Positions 44,917 to 54,905 of a DNA stretch of 64,000 nucleotides are shown here, in pieces. Position 1 is the stretch's first letter. Each line of letters begins with the position of its first letter. The position numbers and the translations under genes are program-made. The notes under the pieces were generated by a model. It did not search any database and was not told the origin of the DNA. It was given only the letters and a program-made list of their open reading frames with translations. The stretch is from Clarireedia homoeocarpa (lineage: Eukaryota > Ascomycota > Leotiomycetes > Helotiales > Rutstroemiaceae), in NCBI GenBank assembly GCA_001465935.1, contig LNKV01000003.1, forward strand, positions 998,363 to 1,062,362. Direction: 5' to 3'.

Positions 44917-46485
44917 AGTCTACAAAATTAGAGGAAGAAGCCTTACCGAAATATTCAGGGTCTAGGTAATCGTTTACTACCGTCCTACAATCCACTTTCG
45001 GCCACCGCTCTATAGACACACCGGTGGTTCATTCCGATGCAGCTAAGGGAATTGGAACTGGGAGCTTTTCCAGATAAAGCTATTTCTCGACGGTAGCTGT
45101 GGTATGCTCGCTAACTTTAGGACTAGGCTGTGTGGGTTTAAGCATAACATGGAGAATAGAAAGTAAGGCTGAAGACTGTGCCTCATCCTTCGACGTTTTC
45201 TGGCTTGCTTGGACGCGAAGCGAGAACGAGGGTTTGATGAGTGACAGATGGGAAGGATCCGACGAGGTAAGCGGTGCTACATAAGTTAGGGGGATTTCGT
45301 TTTAGGTAAGCGTTCTGTAATCTCCTTTTTCAAAAGGCTGCGACGCGGAGGGAAAGAGAAAAAAAAAATGTGTATCTACCTGTTTCATTGGGCGCTTTTG
45401 AACCGTTTCGTGCTTGATGGTGGCAGCACTTCGTAGTAGTATCATACATACATAGTACTCGGGAAGTTGCTGGGCTTTGTGTTTTGATACAATTGCTCCA
45501 GCTGTTTGCACGGCACGGCACAGCATTGCTTGACATGGCTCCTTGTCACATTGGATGCTCCAAATGAGAGAATCCACCTGTTCCACAAAATTTAACGTAC
45601 CAATACTGTAGCTGTCTGATTAGATAAGTATTTTCCGAGCTGACTGAGGACTCAGGGGGAATCTCAGCCTCACGAAGCGAGTTCTAGAAATAGGTCTGCT
45701 GACAGCAGCTACCCAACCTTGCAGGACCGTTCGAGCCTAGGATGTACATGTTTTTCTTATTAAGAGTTGATGACTGCGCCTTGAATACGATTACTTCAGT
45801 TGCATTTATAGCTTCGATGCTAAGAAGGAAATCGGGGTCCGGGAAGAAATGTAGACATGCCTGCTCGAGTGCGCTTCCGTTCGCCCACTACATATGAGAT
45901 CCGTTGGAGAATGTGCTCGACAGCTTCGGACTCGACAAGAGCAACTCAATGACAGCTTCCGTGAATAAGTAAAACTGTGAGAAGGACATGCTAATAGTTC
46001 CATGGAGAATAGTTCATAGGCTCGGAATCACCATCTGAAGGGCAGGTGCCTAAGCAAAACCATACTGTATTATCAGTAGATTTATTAAGTCGCATATAAA
46101 ATTTCTCAATGTCTACTTGTATAGCTATTTCACTTCAAGAATCAGAAATCCGAATGCTTATCCGAACCCCTGTGTAGACAGATCTACCCGGAAATTGTGG
46201 GGAAACTTTATTTCTTGAACACTTGATGTTATCACCAACCTACACTCTCTTTCACGAATTGGACATCTGTCGCTTTCTAGGAGAACTAGATTTCAGAATT
46301 GCGACGGACTGTTCCATCGAGGCACGGCTTGAGCATTATTTCTCCCTATTAGACTGCTTATCAACCTTGCCCACATTGCTTCTGTCGACCCCGCGGAAGT
46401 CGGTGCGCGATCCATGGATCTCCGAAAGCATTAGAGGATTTGGTTCCGATTATCTCTGAAGCAGTGTCGGCTTCAGTTATTCTGG
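44917..46485. other. Intergenic region between transposon and PP2C gene
   Basis: About 1.6 kb. Frames of up to ~95 codons exist, but none has a recognisable motif. Nothing is supported as a gene. Confidence 0.45.
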
Positions 46486-48330
46486 ATGATGAGAAGTATG
46501 AGACGGCCATCGCAGAGGCCATGGTCTCTTGCTGATTCTTATGGTAAGTTGGAAACCTGTTTGTTGGTCCTTCATGAACGCGCTAACAACCATTTCGCAT
46601 TCACAGACTTTATTTCCACGTTTCTCGGTAGATCAATGTCGAAGAGGACTCCAGCTCTTCAATATCAGGCTACTAAAACCTGTGAACGAGCATTCATTAC
46701 CACCTATGCGTCTTCGAGACATCGCACCAGAAACTACAGATCAAGCAAACAAACATTAGTATCACAAGAAGGCCAACGAAGATGGTTCCACGATTACTTC
46801 ACAACTCATCTGCCATCATCATCGCTGCATCCAGACTCTAGATCTACGGGGCCCCATCACAAGCTTCCGCGATCAGCATCAACACCACATACACCAGGAT
46901 CCAACCGTTCGCCCGCGGCAGCACCGCCAATGATCGGCACATCCCGAGAGCTGACCGTTGTTCGAATACCTCTGCGAAGCGCAAAGCATCATTTTGGGGT
47001 TTCCGTCTCTCGCGGTACAAGAGAATACAACGAAGATACATATCAAGCCGGAACATTGGAAATACCAGCATTTGCAAAGCGAGCACCAGTCAGTTTAAGT
47101 AGATCGGGCGCTAAGGCAAACGCAGGAGGTGCTACATCGGCGGATAGTGCGAGTGGAGATCCGCAGGTGTTTTACTTTGGGGTTTTCGATGGGCATGGAG
47201 GAAATGAGTGTAGTGACTTTCTGAGGGAAGAATTGCACAACTATGTTGAGTCGGCAGCTGGGAGATTTGAGTTACCATCCAGTTTGAAGAAAGGACCGAA
47301 GAACGACGATAGCAACGAGTCTTCCTCTGCGGAGAGTGAAGGCCAAGATGACGCGGCGACTATACCCGTGCCATCTGGTAGAGCCAAGGCTACTGAATTG
47401 GAAAAGTCACTCATTGCGGAATGGAAGACTACGGTGGGGGGCTATTTTCGGCGGTTCAGACCAGAATTTTTTGAGCATCTCTCTTCTACGAAGGATGACT
47501 TATCGAGTAAACCTATATCGATCGAGACTGTATTAATGTACGCTTTTCTTAAAGCGGATCTTGATTTCATCTCAGCGCAAGCTCGAAAGCCCGACCCAAA
47601 TGATACCAACACCGACAGACCCTTGAACGCAGACGATATACTTGGCGAGCCGGCTTACAGAGCAACTAAAGATCGCATCGGAGGTCCTACACGTTTTGCT
47701 GGTGGATCTACTGCTTCTGTGGCTATGATATCTACGCCTTCGCCGACACCTTTCTGGCACCCGGCCTCGCCTTCGGCATTAGTTGTCGCGCATGTAGGCG
47801 ATACTCGTATTCTACTCTGTGAGACTGCGACGGGCTTGGCTAAGCCAATGACGACGAATCATCATCCTAGTTCGCCAATCGAAGGTGGAAGATTACGAAG
47901 ATATGCTGCAACATTTGTCACCGACTCATTTGGCGAAGAGCGCATGTCTGGATTAGCAAATACCAGGGCATTCGGCGACATGCGCTCTAAGCGAATTGGT
48001 GTCTCTGCAGAGCCAGAAATAAGGCGTATAGAAATAGCCCCTGCGGAATACAGTTTCATGGTTTTGGTTTCCGACGGTGTCAGTGGGACGCTGAATGATC
48101 AAGAGATTGTGGATGTTGTGAAGGAAGCAAAGACCCCAGAACAAGGTGCACAAGATGTTGTTAGTTTTGCTACAGAAGTAAGCAAAGAAGGTGATAATGC
48201 GACATGCTTAGTTGTGAGGCTTGGTGGTTGGGAAAGGAGAATGGAAGGCGGAATGGGAAGCATGGGCACGAAAGAAGTGAGGGACTATAAAAAGCGCGAC
48301 GCGATGGACCCAAGAAGAGGCAGAACGTAG
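46486..48330 (+). CDS. PTC6: PP2C-family protein phosphatase, Ptc6-like, probably mitochondrial
   Basis: Two exons, join(46486..46543, 46607..48330), encode 593 residues. The 63-nt intron is in frame and stop-free but has GTAAGT, a GCTAAC branch site and CAG. The N-terminal ~150 residues are rich in Arg, Ser and Thr with few acids, consistent with mitochondrial import, and include Arg-Trp-Phe-His-Asp-Tyr-Phe. The catalytic domain shows Val-Ser-Arg-Gly-x-Arg-x-x-Asn-Glu-Asp, Gly-Val-Phe-Asp-Gly-His-Gly-Gly near residue 220, Ala-His-Val-Gly-Asp-Thr-Arg and Val-Ser-Asp-Gly-Val-Ser-Gly, so the metal-binding aspartates are in place. A Ser-rich insert separates the first motifs. In yeast Ptc6/Aup1 acts in mitochondria on pyruvate dehydrogenase and in mitophagy; assignment to that subgroup is by overall layout and less sure than the family. 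Confidence 0.85.
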   Translation: MMRSMRRPSQRPWSLADSYGKLETCLLVLHERANNHFAFTDFISTFLGRSMSKRTPALQYQATKTCERAFITTYASSRHRTRNYRSSKQTLVSQEGQRRWFHDYFTTHLPSSSLHPDSRSTGPHHKLPRSASTPHTPGSNRSPAAAPPMIGTSRELTVVRIPLRSAKHHFGVSVSRGTREYNEDTYQAGTLEIPAFAKRAPVSLSRSGAKANAGGATSADSASGDPQVFYFGVFDGHGGNECSDFLREELHNYVESAAGRFELPSSLKKGPKNDDSNESSSAESEGQDDAATIPVPSGRAKATELEKSLIAEWKTTVGGYFRRFRPEFFEHLSSTKDDLSSKPISIETVLMYAFLKADLDFISAQARKPDPNDTNTDRPLNADDILGEPAYRATKDRIGGPTRFAGGSTASVAMISTPSPTPFWHPASPSALVVAHVGDTRILLCETATGLAKPMTTNHHPSSPIEGGRLRRYAATFVTDSFGEERMSGLANTRAFGDMRSKRIGVSAEPEIRRIEIAPAEYSFMVLVSDGVSGTLNDQEIVDVVKEAKTPEQGAQDVVSFATEVSKEGDNATCLVVRLGGWERRMEGGMGSMGTKEVRDYKKRDAMDPRRGRT

Positions 48331-48529
48331 ATTGTGGACTTGTATATTTGAGCTAATGAATAGATTTGTATATTTGTGTTATGTTCGTCAAGAGTTGTGT
48401 AGTGCGTACCGTTCACGCTGTGGAGATCCATCTACGCCAATGTGGAGATCTCTTTCAAGCGATCAGACCCCTTACGTCACATCACACGACATCGATTCAT
48501 ACATAGCATTTAGGAAACCTCAACCAGCA

Positions 48530-49729
48530 ATGGAGACCGGTAACTTCTGTCAGTCCAAAAAAATGGCAGCTAAAATGGACCCTGCAATCCTCAGAGCTTT
48601 ATCATTAGATGCTAGTACTTCGACAATCTCAAGACATGGTGGAGGTGGGTTTTCTGAGACGCTCAAGATCAGTAGCTCGGTAGATGGGAAGACGAAGTCA
48701 TACTTTGTGAAAACAGGAGGAAAAGACAGTGACGTTATGTTTGCAGGTACATTCTTTCTATTTCTCTTTCCTCTACAACAAACAATCACACGAACAATAT
48801 CTTAAACACGATCCCAAAAGGTCAAAGACCAGGAAATCACGTGCTAACGCATCCCTAGGAGAACACACGTCCCTAAATGCCATCCACTCCGTCGTACCCA
48901 CACTATGTCCCCAATCCTACGCCCACGGTGCTCTAGACTCTGGTGGCTTTTTCCTCGCTACCGACTTCCTGGATCTTCATCCTCGTGGAGGTCAACCTGG
49001 TTCTGGGCAATCACTCGCTCAGAAACTCGCCAAATTACATAGCACAGTGGCTCCAATCCCAGATGGATATGACGAGCCACAGTTTGGTTTTTCGGTGACT
49101 ACGTGTTGCGGTGACACGCCACAGGATAATAGCTACAAGAGCTCATGGGCGGAGTTCTACGCCGAAAATCGGCTGAGACATATTCTAACGAAGGGAGAAG
49201 AGAGTAATGGGAAGAATAGAGAGTTGGCGGAATTAGTGGAGAGAATTGCTGAGGAGGTCGTTCCGAGAATGTTAGGGGATGAGCATTTGAGAGATGGTGA
49301 GAGTGGAGGGCATGTCAAGCCGGTGGTTGTGCATGGGGATTTGTGGAGTGGGAATCATGGACGGGGAAGGATTGGGGAGGGAGGCGTGGAGGAGGTAGTT
49401 TATGATCCGAGTGCATTTTGGGGACATGGAGAGTTCGAGGCGGGGATTATGGGCATGTTTGGTGGGTTTGGGGTTGCGTTTTGGAAGGAGTATTACAGTT
49501 TTAAGAAGAAGGATGAGCCAGTGGAGGAGTGGGAGGATAGGTGTAAGTTGTATGAACTGTGAGTTCTATGGAGTGAATAAAAAGGAGTCTGGGAGAGAGG
49601 GGGCATGCTAACGAGTTGCCCAGATATCATCACTTGAATCATTATGCTATTTTTGGTGGGGGCTATAAGATGGGAGCAATGGGTATTATGAGAAGACTCC
49701 TCCAGAAATACGGGAAGGATACTGCCTAA
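48530..49729 (+). CDS. FN3K: Fructosamine/ketosamine-3-kinase family protein
   Basis: Three exons, join(48530..48746, 48859..49558, 49624..49729), encode 340 residues. The family phosphorylates fructosamine or ribulosamine adducts on proteins, making them unstable and so removing glycation. Visible motifs are the glycine-rich Gly-Gly-Gly-Gly-Phe-Ser-Glu-Thr near residue 40, the Lys in Tyr-Phe-Val-Lys-Thr-Gly, the catalytic Val-Val-His-Gly-Asp-Leu-Trp-Ser-Gly-Asn near residue 235, and Val-Tyr-Asp-Pro-Ser-Ala-Phe-Trp-Gly-His. Ketosamine-3-kinase versus another aminoglycoside-kinase-like role cannot be settled here. The start is uncertain: in-frame ATGs at 48530, 48563 and 48575 are all possible. 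The gene starts only ~200 bp after the PP2C gene on the same strand. Confidence 0.85.
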
Positions 49730-50508
49730 CGACATTTCTTCAAACCAATGCTAATATGTCTTTGAAACAAAGGAGACACAGAGAAATAGTATCGAGCGTA
49801 CATATTGGTAGAATTGACTGTTCGAAAGTGGTGTTAGGTAGAGAGTACTTTCAAACTCATGAGTAATTGTACTGTAGTTCTATGTCAGAACGATCTTCAA
49901 GATGCATCTCGTTCAGATGGAAATTCAAGAGAAAAAGGGACAATGAGTGCTTATCAAGAACAACTAATAGCAGATGCTGTACGGAAGCAGTAGGGGGAAC
50001 GAAAGTTGACGCCGCCTACCGTACTACCCTCGCCAGTGACAAAATAAGTGAAGATATAACCGAACTCCTACCCGGATACAGGTATAAAACGTATACGATT
50101 TGATTAGTTCTAAAGTTATATCTATATTTGAATTATATATTTTTATGATTTATAAAGTCTTTTATTATAGGGAGATAAAATGGTAAAAATAAAGTTTCAT
50201 TTTGATAGATTTTGTGAGTGCCACCTATTCTGTCACTAGCGAGCCGTACTACCGTAGCGGCATTTGCTACACGAGTGGAGTAAAGAATTTAGTAGAACTA
50301 GATGAGCAACCTCCCCTCGTCAACACGAAAAGCATCGCGTCGCAATCCTTCCAGTCCGCGCACAGTCCCAATACATCATAAAATCGCAATTGTACACACG
50401 CCTACCTCACTAATTATTTCGTGCAATATTCGCTCCATTGAGATAGAAGGCTTTATTTTGTTTTACCATTCGGACGCGTAAACACAACTTTGGTGTGCGA
50501 CTTTCGCG
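49730..50508. other. Intergenic region holding a candidate MITE
   Basis: About 780 bp upstream of the CENP-C gene. Roughly a third of it is the inverted-repeat element at 50011-50261. The remaining ~250 bp before 50509 presumably holds the promoter. Confidence 0.55.
50011..50261. mobile_element. Candidate miniature inverted-repeat element, 251 bp
   Basis: The sequence at 50011-50050 (starting GCCGCCTACCGTACTACC) and the reverse complement of 50221-50261 (starting GCCGCTACGGTAGTACGG) align over about 41 positions with two one-base gaps and few mismatches, including a near-perfect CTCGC-AGTGACA-AATA core. The interior is strongly AT-rich and non-coding. The size, terminal repeats and AT-rich core fit a MITE. 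No target-site duplication is obvious, so the ends could be off by a few bases. The repeats do not match those of the Tc1/mariner relic at 43.4 kb. Confidence 0.65.
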
Positions 50509-52646
50509 ATGGCACCAGAAACATCAGCATCTCCTCCAGCAAGGCGTCGGGGGGGAGCAAACCGCGAGAATCAATACATTTTCGAGCTTGGAGTCAGAGG
50601 AAGGTTGGTTTTCCATCATTCATGCCTGCGCAGTATTGACAAGTTATCCAATTAGGAAAACTGGTGTTACTATTCCAGACACAGGAATTCGAGATGAAGA
50701 AGGCTTTGAACCGATGGATGATCTTTTCTCTCCTGAGAAACCCGAAAGTGTTAAGCCAGCCAAGAGTACAAATGGAAAGCGCAGAAATGCCACCGAGGAC
50801 GCAACGATTTCGAGTGAGGAGGATATGGATATGGATGAGAGTATGTCAATACGGGCAAAACTTAGTCGCATCGGAATGGCCATACTGATTCTTTCTAGAT
50901 ACAGCTCCGGATCCAACAGAGGTTCTGAATCAAAGGAAACAAGATGCGCGACTAAATATGCCACTACCGAGATCGAAGTCCCCGCTAAAGACGCATCTAC
51001 AATCGCCGGCACGTAGACATCCTTCGGTTGGCGTTGTATCTTCACCTGGACGAGGAGAGTCTAGCGATAACGAAACGGGACCTGTTCGCCGGAAATTAGA
51101 TTTCTCAACTGATGATGCTGGAAGCGAAACGAAGAGCAAGGCCAGTAATGGCACATTGAAAGGACGAGGACGGCCAGTATTAGGCGAGCACACAAACGGG
51201 ACGCGACTTACACCTGGCCGACGATCACCCTCACCGGTAAATCAGAGTGAAGATGAACAAACGGCATTGGAGCCGGAAGACTCTGTGAATTATATCGTAC
51301 CGGGTGAAGAAGATGACGGTGCCGTGGAAGACGCCGAAGATGATGCAGAGTTGCAGGAAGAGGAGGGGGAACCTGAGGCGGAAGCAGAATTAGAAACAGA
51401 GCCAGAGTCAGAGCCAGAGTCAGAGCCAGAGCCAGAGCCAGAGCCAGAGTCAGAACCAGAACCAGAACCAGAACCAGAGCTACCTAAGAACAAAACCAGC
51501 AAGAATAAAGGGAAAGGGAAAGCAGTTAAGGAACCAGAAGCACCAGTCGTAAAGCGTCGAGGCAGAAAACTCAAGAATGAGGAAGCCTCTGCTGCAAAAG
51601 TGGCAGAGAAGGAGGAGGTTAGCGAACGGCCCGCGAAAAAGGCACGACGTTCTCTTGACGAGGCCCCAGCTCCAAAGCCTAGGCGTAGATCTGGAAAGCT
51701 CAGTAATGTGTCTAAAACTGGATCAACAACGAAACCCAAACCGAAGCCGAACCCGAAGACCAAAGCTAAACCCCAATCGCGAATGGCACCCATCTCAGAA
51801 GTTGACTCGCCCCAGGTTCCACGCGGTCCGCCGATTCCTCGCAATAATGGGCTGTTTATTCTCCGTCGTGAGACGCCCTCAGACGGAGCTGGCTTTCAAC
51901 GAACAAGATCTGGTCGCAATTCTATCAAGCCACTCGCCTTCTGGAGGAACGAGCGTGTTGAGTATAATGAGGATGAAACGGCGACGGATGGTCGCACTAA
52001 GATTCTGTTACCTAGCATTAAGAAGATCGTACGTGCCGAAGAAGTAGAGCAAACCAGGTCAGCAAGATCAAGAAGACCAAAGTCTAAAAGCAGACCGACA
52101 AAGAGACCCAGGGAGGAAGAAGAGGAAGATGACGAAGTTGAGGATTGGGAAACCGAACCCGGCCGTATTGAAGCCGAAATACAGACCTGGGATCCTGAAG
52201 ATCAAGTTGGCGAGCACGCGAACGAGAAGGTGGAAGAAATTGCACTCTCCGCTGCGGCGATTAGAACCCGCGATATCCCAGGCGCAACTTTCAAGTTCGC
52301 GAAAACTCTTACGTTGCCGTTTTTCGGGTCCGGCATGGTTGATCTAGAACCGGGCGCCGTGAAGAAACCAAAGAACTCGCGGAAAATGCAAATGGTCTTT
52401 TTCGTGTTCTACGGTAGGGTTGAGGTTACAGTCAATGGCACTCCTTTTAGAATTGGAAAAGGTGGCATGTGGCAAGTCCCTCGAGGTAAGTATTGTCAAA
52501 GCATGGTCTATGATGTTGAAACGATGCTAATTAAACCAGGCAATTTCTACAGTATCACGAATGACTACGACAAACCAGCACGAATATTCTTCGCGCAAGG
52601 ATGTGAATATCCCCAAGATGATAGTGCGCCGCCCGCCAGTCAATAG
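50509..52646 (+). CDS. MIF2: Inner-kinetochore protein CENP-C / Mif2
   Basis: Four exons, join(50509..50603, 50656..50840, 50899..52485, 52540..52646), encode 657 residues. CENP-C binds the centromeric nucleosome and anchors the kinetochore. The N-terminus has the conserved block Gly-Arg-Lys-Thr-Gly-Val-Thr-Ile-Pro-Asp-Thr-Gly near residue 30, formed across intron 1, and further on Ser-Pro-Leu-Lys and Ser-Pro-Ala-Arg-Arg. A long acidic region with Glu-Pro and Glu-Ser repeats (about residues 230-270) and a basic Lys-Pro-rich region follow. The CENP-C nucleosome-binding motif, Arg-Ser-Gly-Arg-Asn-Ser-Ile-Lys-Pro-Leu-Ala-Phe-Trp, lies near residues 430-442. The C-terminal ~110 residues form the Mif2 cupin dimerisation domain, whose Asn-Phe-Tyr-Ser-Ile-Thr-Asn segment is joined by the last intron. 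That intron is 54 nt, in frame and stop-free. The first donor (GTTGGT) is weak. Confidence 0.93.
51401..51480. repeat. Coding hexanucleotide repeat in MIF2
   Basis: GAGCCAGAGTCA-type hexamers encode alternating Glu-Pro and Glu-Ser. The repeat is in frame, so changes in copy number lengthen or shorten the acidic stretch without breaking the gene. Confidence 0.85.
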
Positions 52647-53225
52647 GCTTTCGGATTGTATTTCCCTTGGTCTGCCCATTCGGCCTGGTTAGTCATTGTT
52701 GCGTTTTAGTCACTTGCATCGGAAAAGGGATTGGAGGAGTTTTAATTGGTTCTTAATAGGTTTGAAGAAGGGTATGAATAATGTCCTGTTTGATCTCATC
52801 TTATGACACCATATATCTTAGTTGCTGATAGAGGATCTGTACATGCGAGAGGCATATCTTCTTGAGATGTAGTAATCGAGTCATGGTCAATTTTCCACAC
52901 AATATGCGTCTAAATACCTTACAATGCATGGTGAATGATGAGTGCATCAGGACTTACACAATCTCTAGGTGCTGATGGTGCACTGGGTATCTTGGACGTG
53001 ATACAAAGGATTGGGTTAAAATGATACTGTAAGTAGGGCAAACTTATGTTTTCGTATGAAGACAAATATGAGCTATGCCTTAGGAGCTTTATTTATACGT
53101 CTACCCCTGCTCTCGGGCCAACCACTCTACGCGAACTCGCGTCGCGAAACGCGTCTTCCCAGATTCGAAAACCAGTAAAACAAACCAAGCAGACTTTAAC
53201 TGCAATACAATTTACGCAATTCAAT
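52647..53225. other. Intergenic region before RNase H2A
   Basis: About 580 bp. The last 180 bp are open in frame with the downstream gene and start with an ATG at 53046; see the RNase H2A entry. Confidence 0.5.
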
Positions 53226-54299
53226 ATGACGGACTCACAAATGGACGAAGATATTAGTTTGGAAACTCCGACATCCGACGTTTTTATAGCACCTTCAATC
53301 AAGCATTCTCTGCTGCTTTCCGGCACATCATATACGCATTTCTCAGAAGTTCCACCCTCACTACTTCCAAAGCCCAACACAGACAAGTCAAAACCCGATG
53401 CAGCACCGATACCAGGCCCTCCATGCGCATTGGGTGTTGACGAAGCTGGACGTGGTCCTGTTTTAGGTCCTATGGTTTATGGATTATTTTATCTGCCATT
53501 ACCGCTTTCTGATCCCCTTTTGCGCAATACACACCATTTTGACGATAGTAAAGTCCTCACACCAACGGTGCGCTCCGAGCTGATGAAGAAGTTATGTACG
53601 CCAGAGACGGATTTATATACACAATGTGGTTGGGCGGTCGATGTCATGTCTGCGAGGGATATTGGGGCGAATATGATGAAGCCAGCTGGGACCTATAACC
53701 TAAATGCGCAAGCCATGGATGCGACGATCGCATTGATCCAAGGAGTTTATGATAAGGGTGTCAATATCCAGGAGATCTATATTGACACAATTGGTCCTCC
53801 TGCTACGTACCAGAAAAAATTAGAAAGAGTCTTCCCAACGGCTAAGATCACGGTCGCGAAGAAGGCGGATAGTTTGTATCCGTGTGTGAGTGCGGCCAGT
53901 GTGTGCGCAAAGGTTACCAGAGATGCGGCGTTGGAGGCATTATATGAAAGCTATGTTACTCCAGAGGGACAAGGAGATACGGAAATGACTGGCACGGAGG
54001 TGGAAGCAAAAGTTGTAGAGGAGGGCTGGGGCTCAGGATATCCTTCTGATGGACGATCTGTTGCTTGGTTGAAGCGCAACATGGATCCTGTCTTTGGTTG
54101 GGGAAGTGAATGCCGTTTTAGTTGGTCAACGACAAAGGATCTGTTGGAGTTGAAAGGCATTGCTGCTAAGGTTGACTGGCCGATTGAGGAAGACGATGAG
54201 ACGAGTAGGCTAACGGATTTCTTCTCTGCGGATAAGGATAAAGATACGGATGAATTAGGGACATGGTTTGGAAGCACAGTTGGGACGGAGGTATTTTAA
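53226..54299 (+). CDS. RNH201: Ribonuclease H2 catalytic subunit A
   Basis: A single exon of 357 residues from the ATG at 53226. The enzyme removes ribonucleotides and RNA primers from RNA-DNA hybrids in the nucleus. The first active-site block Gly-Val-Asp-Glu-Ala-Gly-Arg-Gly-Pro-Val-Leu-Gly-Pro begins at about residue 70, Asp-Asp-Ser-Lys lies near residue 108, and Tyr-Ile-Asp-Thr-Ile-Gly-Pro-Pro near 193. A basic Ala-Lys-Lys-Ala-Asp-Ser-Leu-Tyr segment, which normally carries a further catalytic Asp, follows, and the Ala-Ser-Val-x-Ala-Lys-Val-Thr-Arg-Asp block is present. The size fits eukaryotic subunit A. A second in-frame ATG at 53046 would add 60 residues rich in Ser, Thr and Arg; that longer form is possible but not typical of the family. 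Confidence 0.92.
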   Translation: MTDSQMDEDISLETPTSDVFIAPSIKHSLLLSGTSYTHFSEVPPSLLPKPNTDKSKPDAAPIPGPPCALGVDEAGRGPVLGPMVYGLFYLPLPLSDPLLRNTHHFDDSKVLTPTVRSELMKKLCTPETDLYTQCGWAVDVMSARDIGANMMKPAGTYNLNAQAMDATIALIQGVYDKGVNIQEIYIDTIGPPATYQKKLERVFPTAKITVAKKADSLYPCVSAASVCAKVTRDAALEALYESYVTPEGQGDTEMTGTEVEAKVVEEGWGSGYPSDGRSVAWLKRNMDPVFGWGSECRFSWSTTKDLLELKGIAAKVDWPIEEDDETSRLTDFFSADKDKDTDELGTWFGSTVGTEVF

Positions 54300-54905
54300 G
54301 ACTTCTATGGGTGGGAAATCATGGCGTTTCCGGCGAGTATTTTCTTGTACCATAGTCAATTTTCATGCCGGCGCATGGAGAAGCTTTGAAAGTACAGGCT
54401 CATGTTAGACACCTGATGATAGTTCCGCACATGGATTTCCATCTCAAGCACTTCCCGTCTAAATGGAAGCTTTAATGATAACTATTCCTAACGAAACCGA
54501 GGTTCTTAGTGACTTACTAAGCTGATCCCTCTCAGAAAATCATCATATGAGAGATGCATGATGCTACTTGTCTCTTGTGAATTTGGAAATCTTCAAGAAC
54601 TCCTAGAACAATCAAAACATTGAATAGCGTCGAAAGTAAACAGTACCAGCTCGCTCCGCGATTATAGCCTGCTGGCCAATCACGGCTCAGAAATGTCAGA
54701 AAGAGCTAAGATTGTTAGCGCATAACCTTAATTTCTATCAACAGCTTCCAAAAGTCGCGTCCGCCCAAAAAAAGTCACAAGCTGCTTCTACCTCCTACCC
54801 AAGCTTCGATTTCCTCCTTTTCTCCAGGGCTTTCTACCTCCTTTCGTTATCGTCAATAGGATCAACTTTTTTCTGCGGGTACTTTTTCTTAATCGCTCTT
54901 TCACA
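54300..54905. other. Intergenic region before NIC96
   Basis: About 600 bp, pyrimidine-rich over the last 130 bases. Nothing else is recognised. Confidence 0.5.

Noticed and set aside
44990..46480. Possible further transposon fragments right of the Tc1/mariner relic
   Set aside because: I looked for inverted ends and transposase-like motifs and saw none that could be supported by eye.
51290..51844. 184-codon minus-strand frame rich in Gly and Ser
   Set aside because: It is the reverse of the Glu/Pro repeat of MIF2 and has no independent support.
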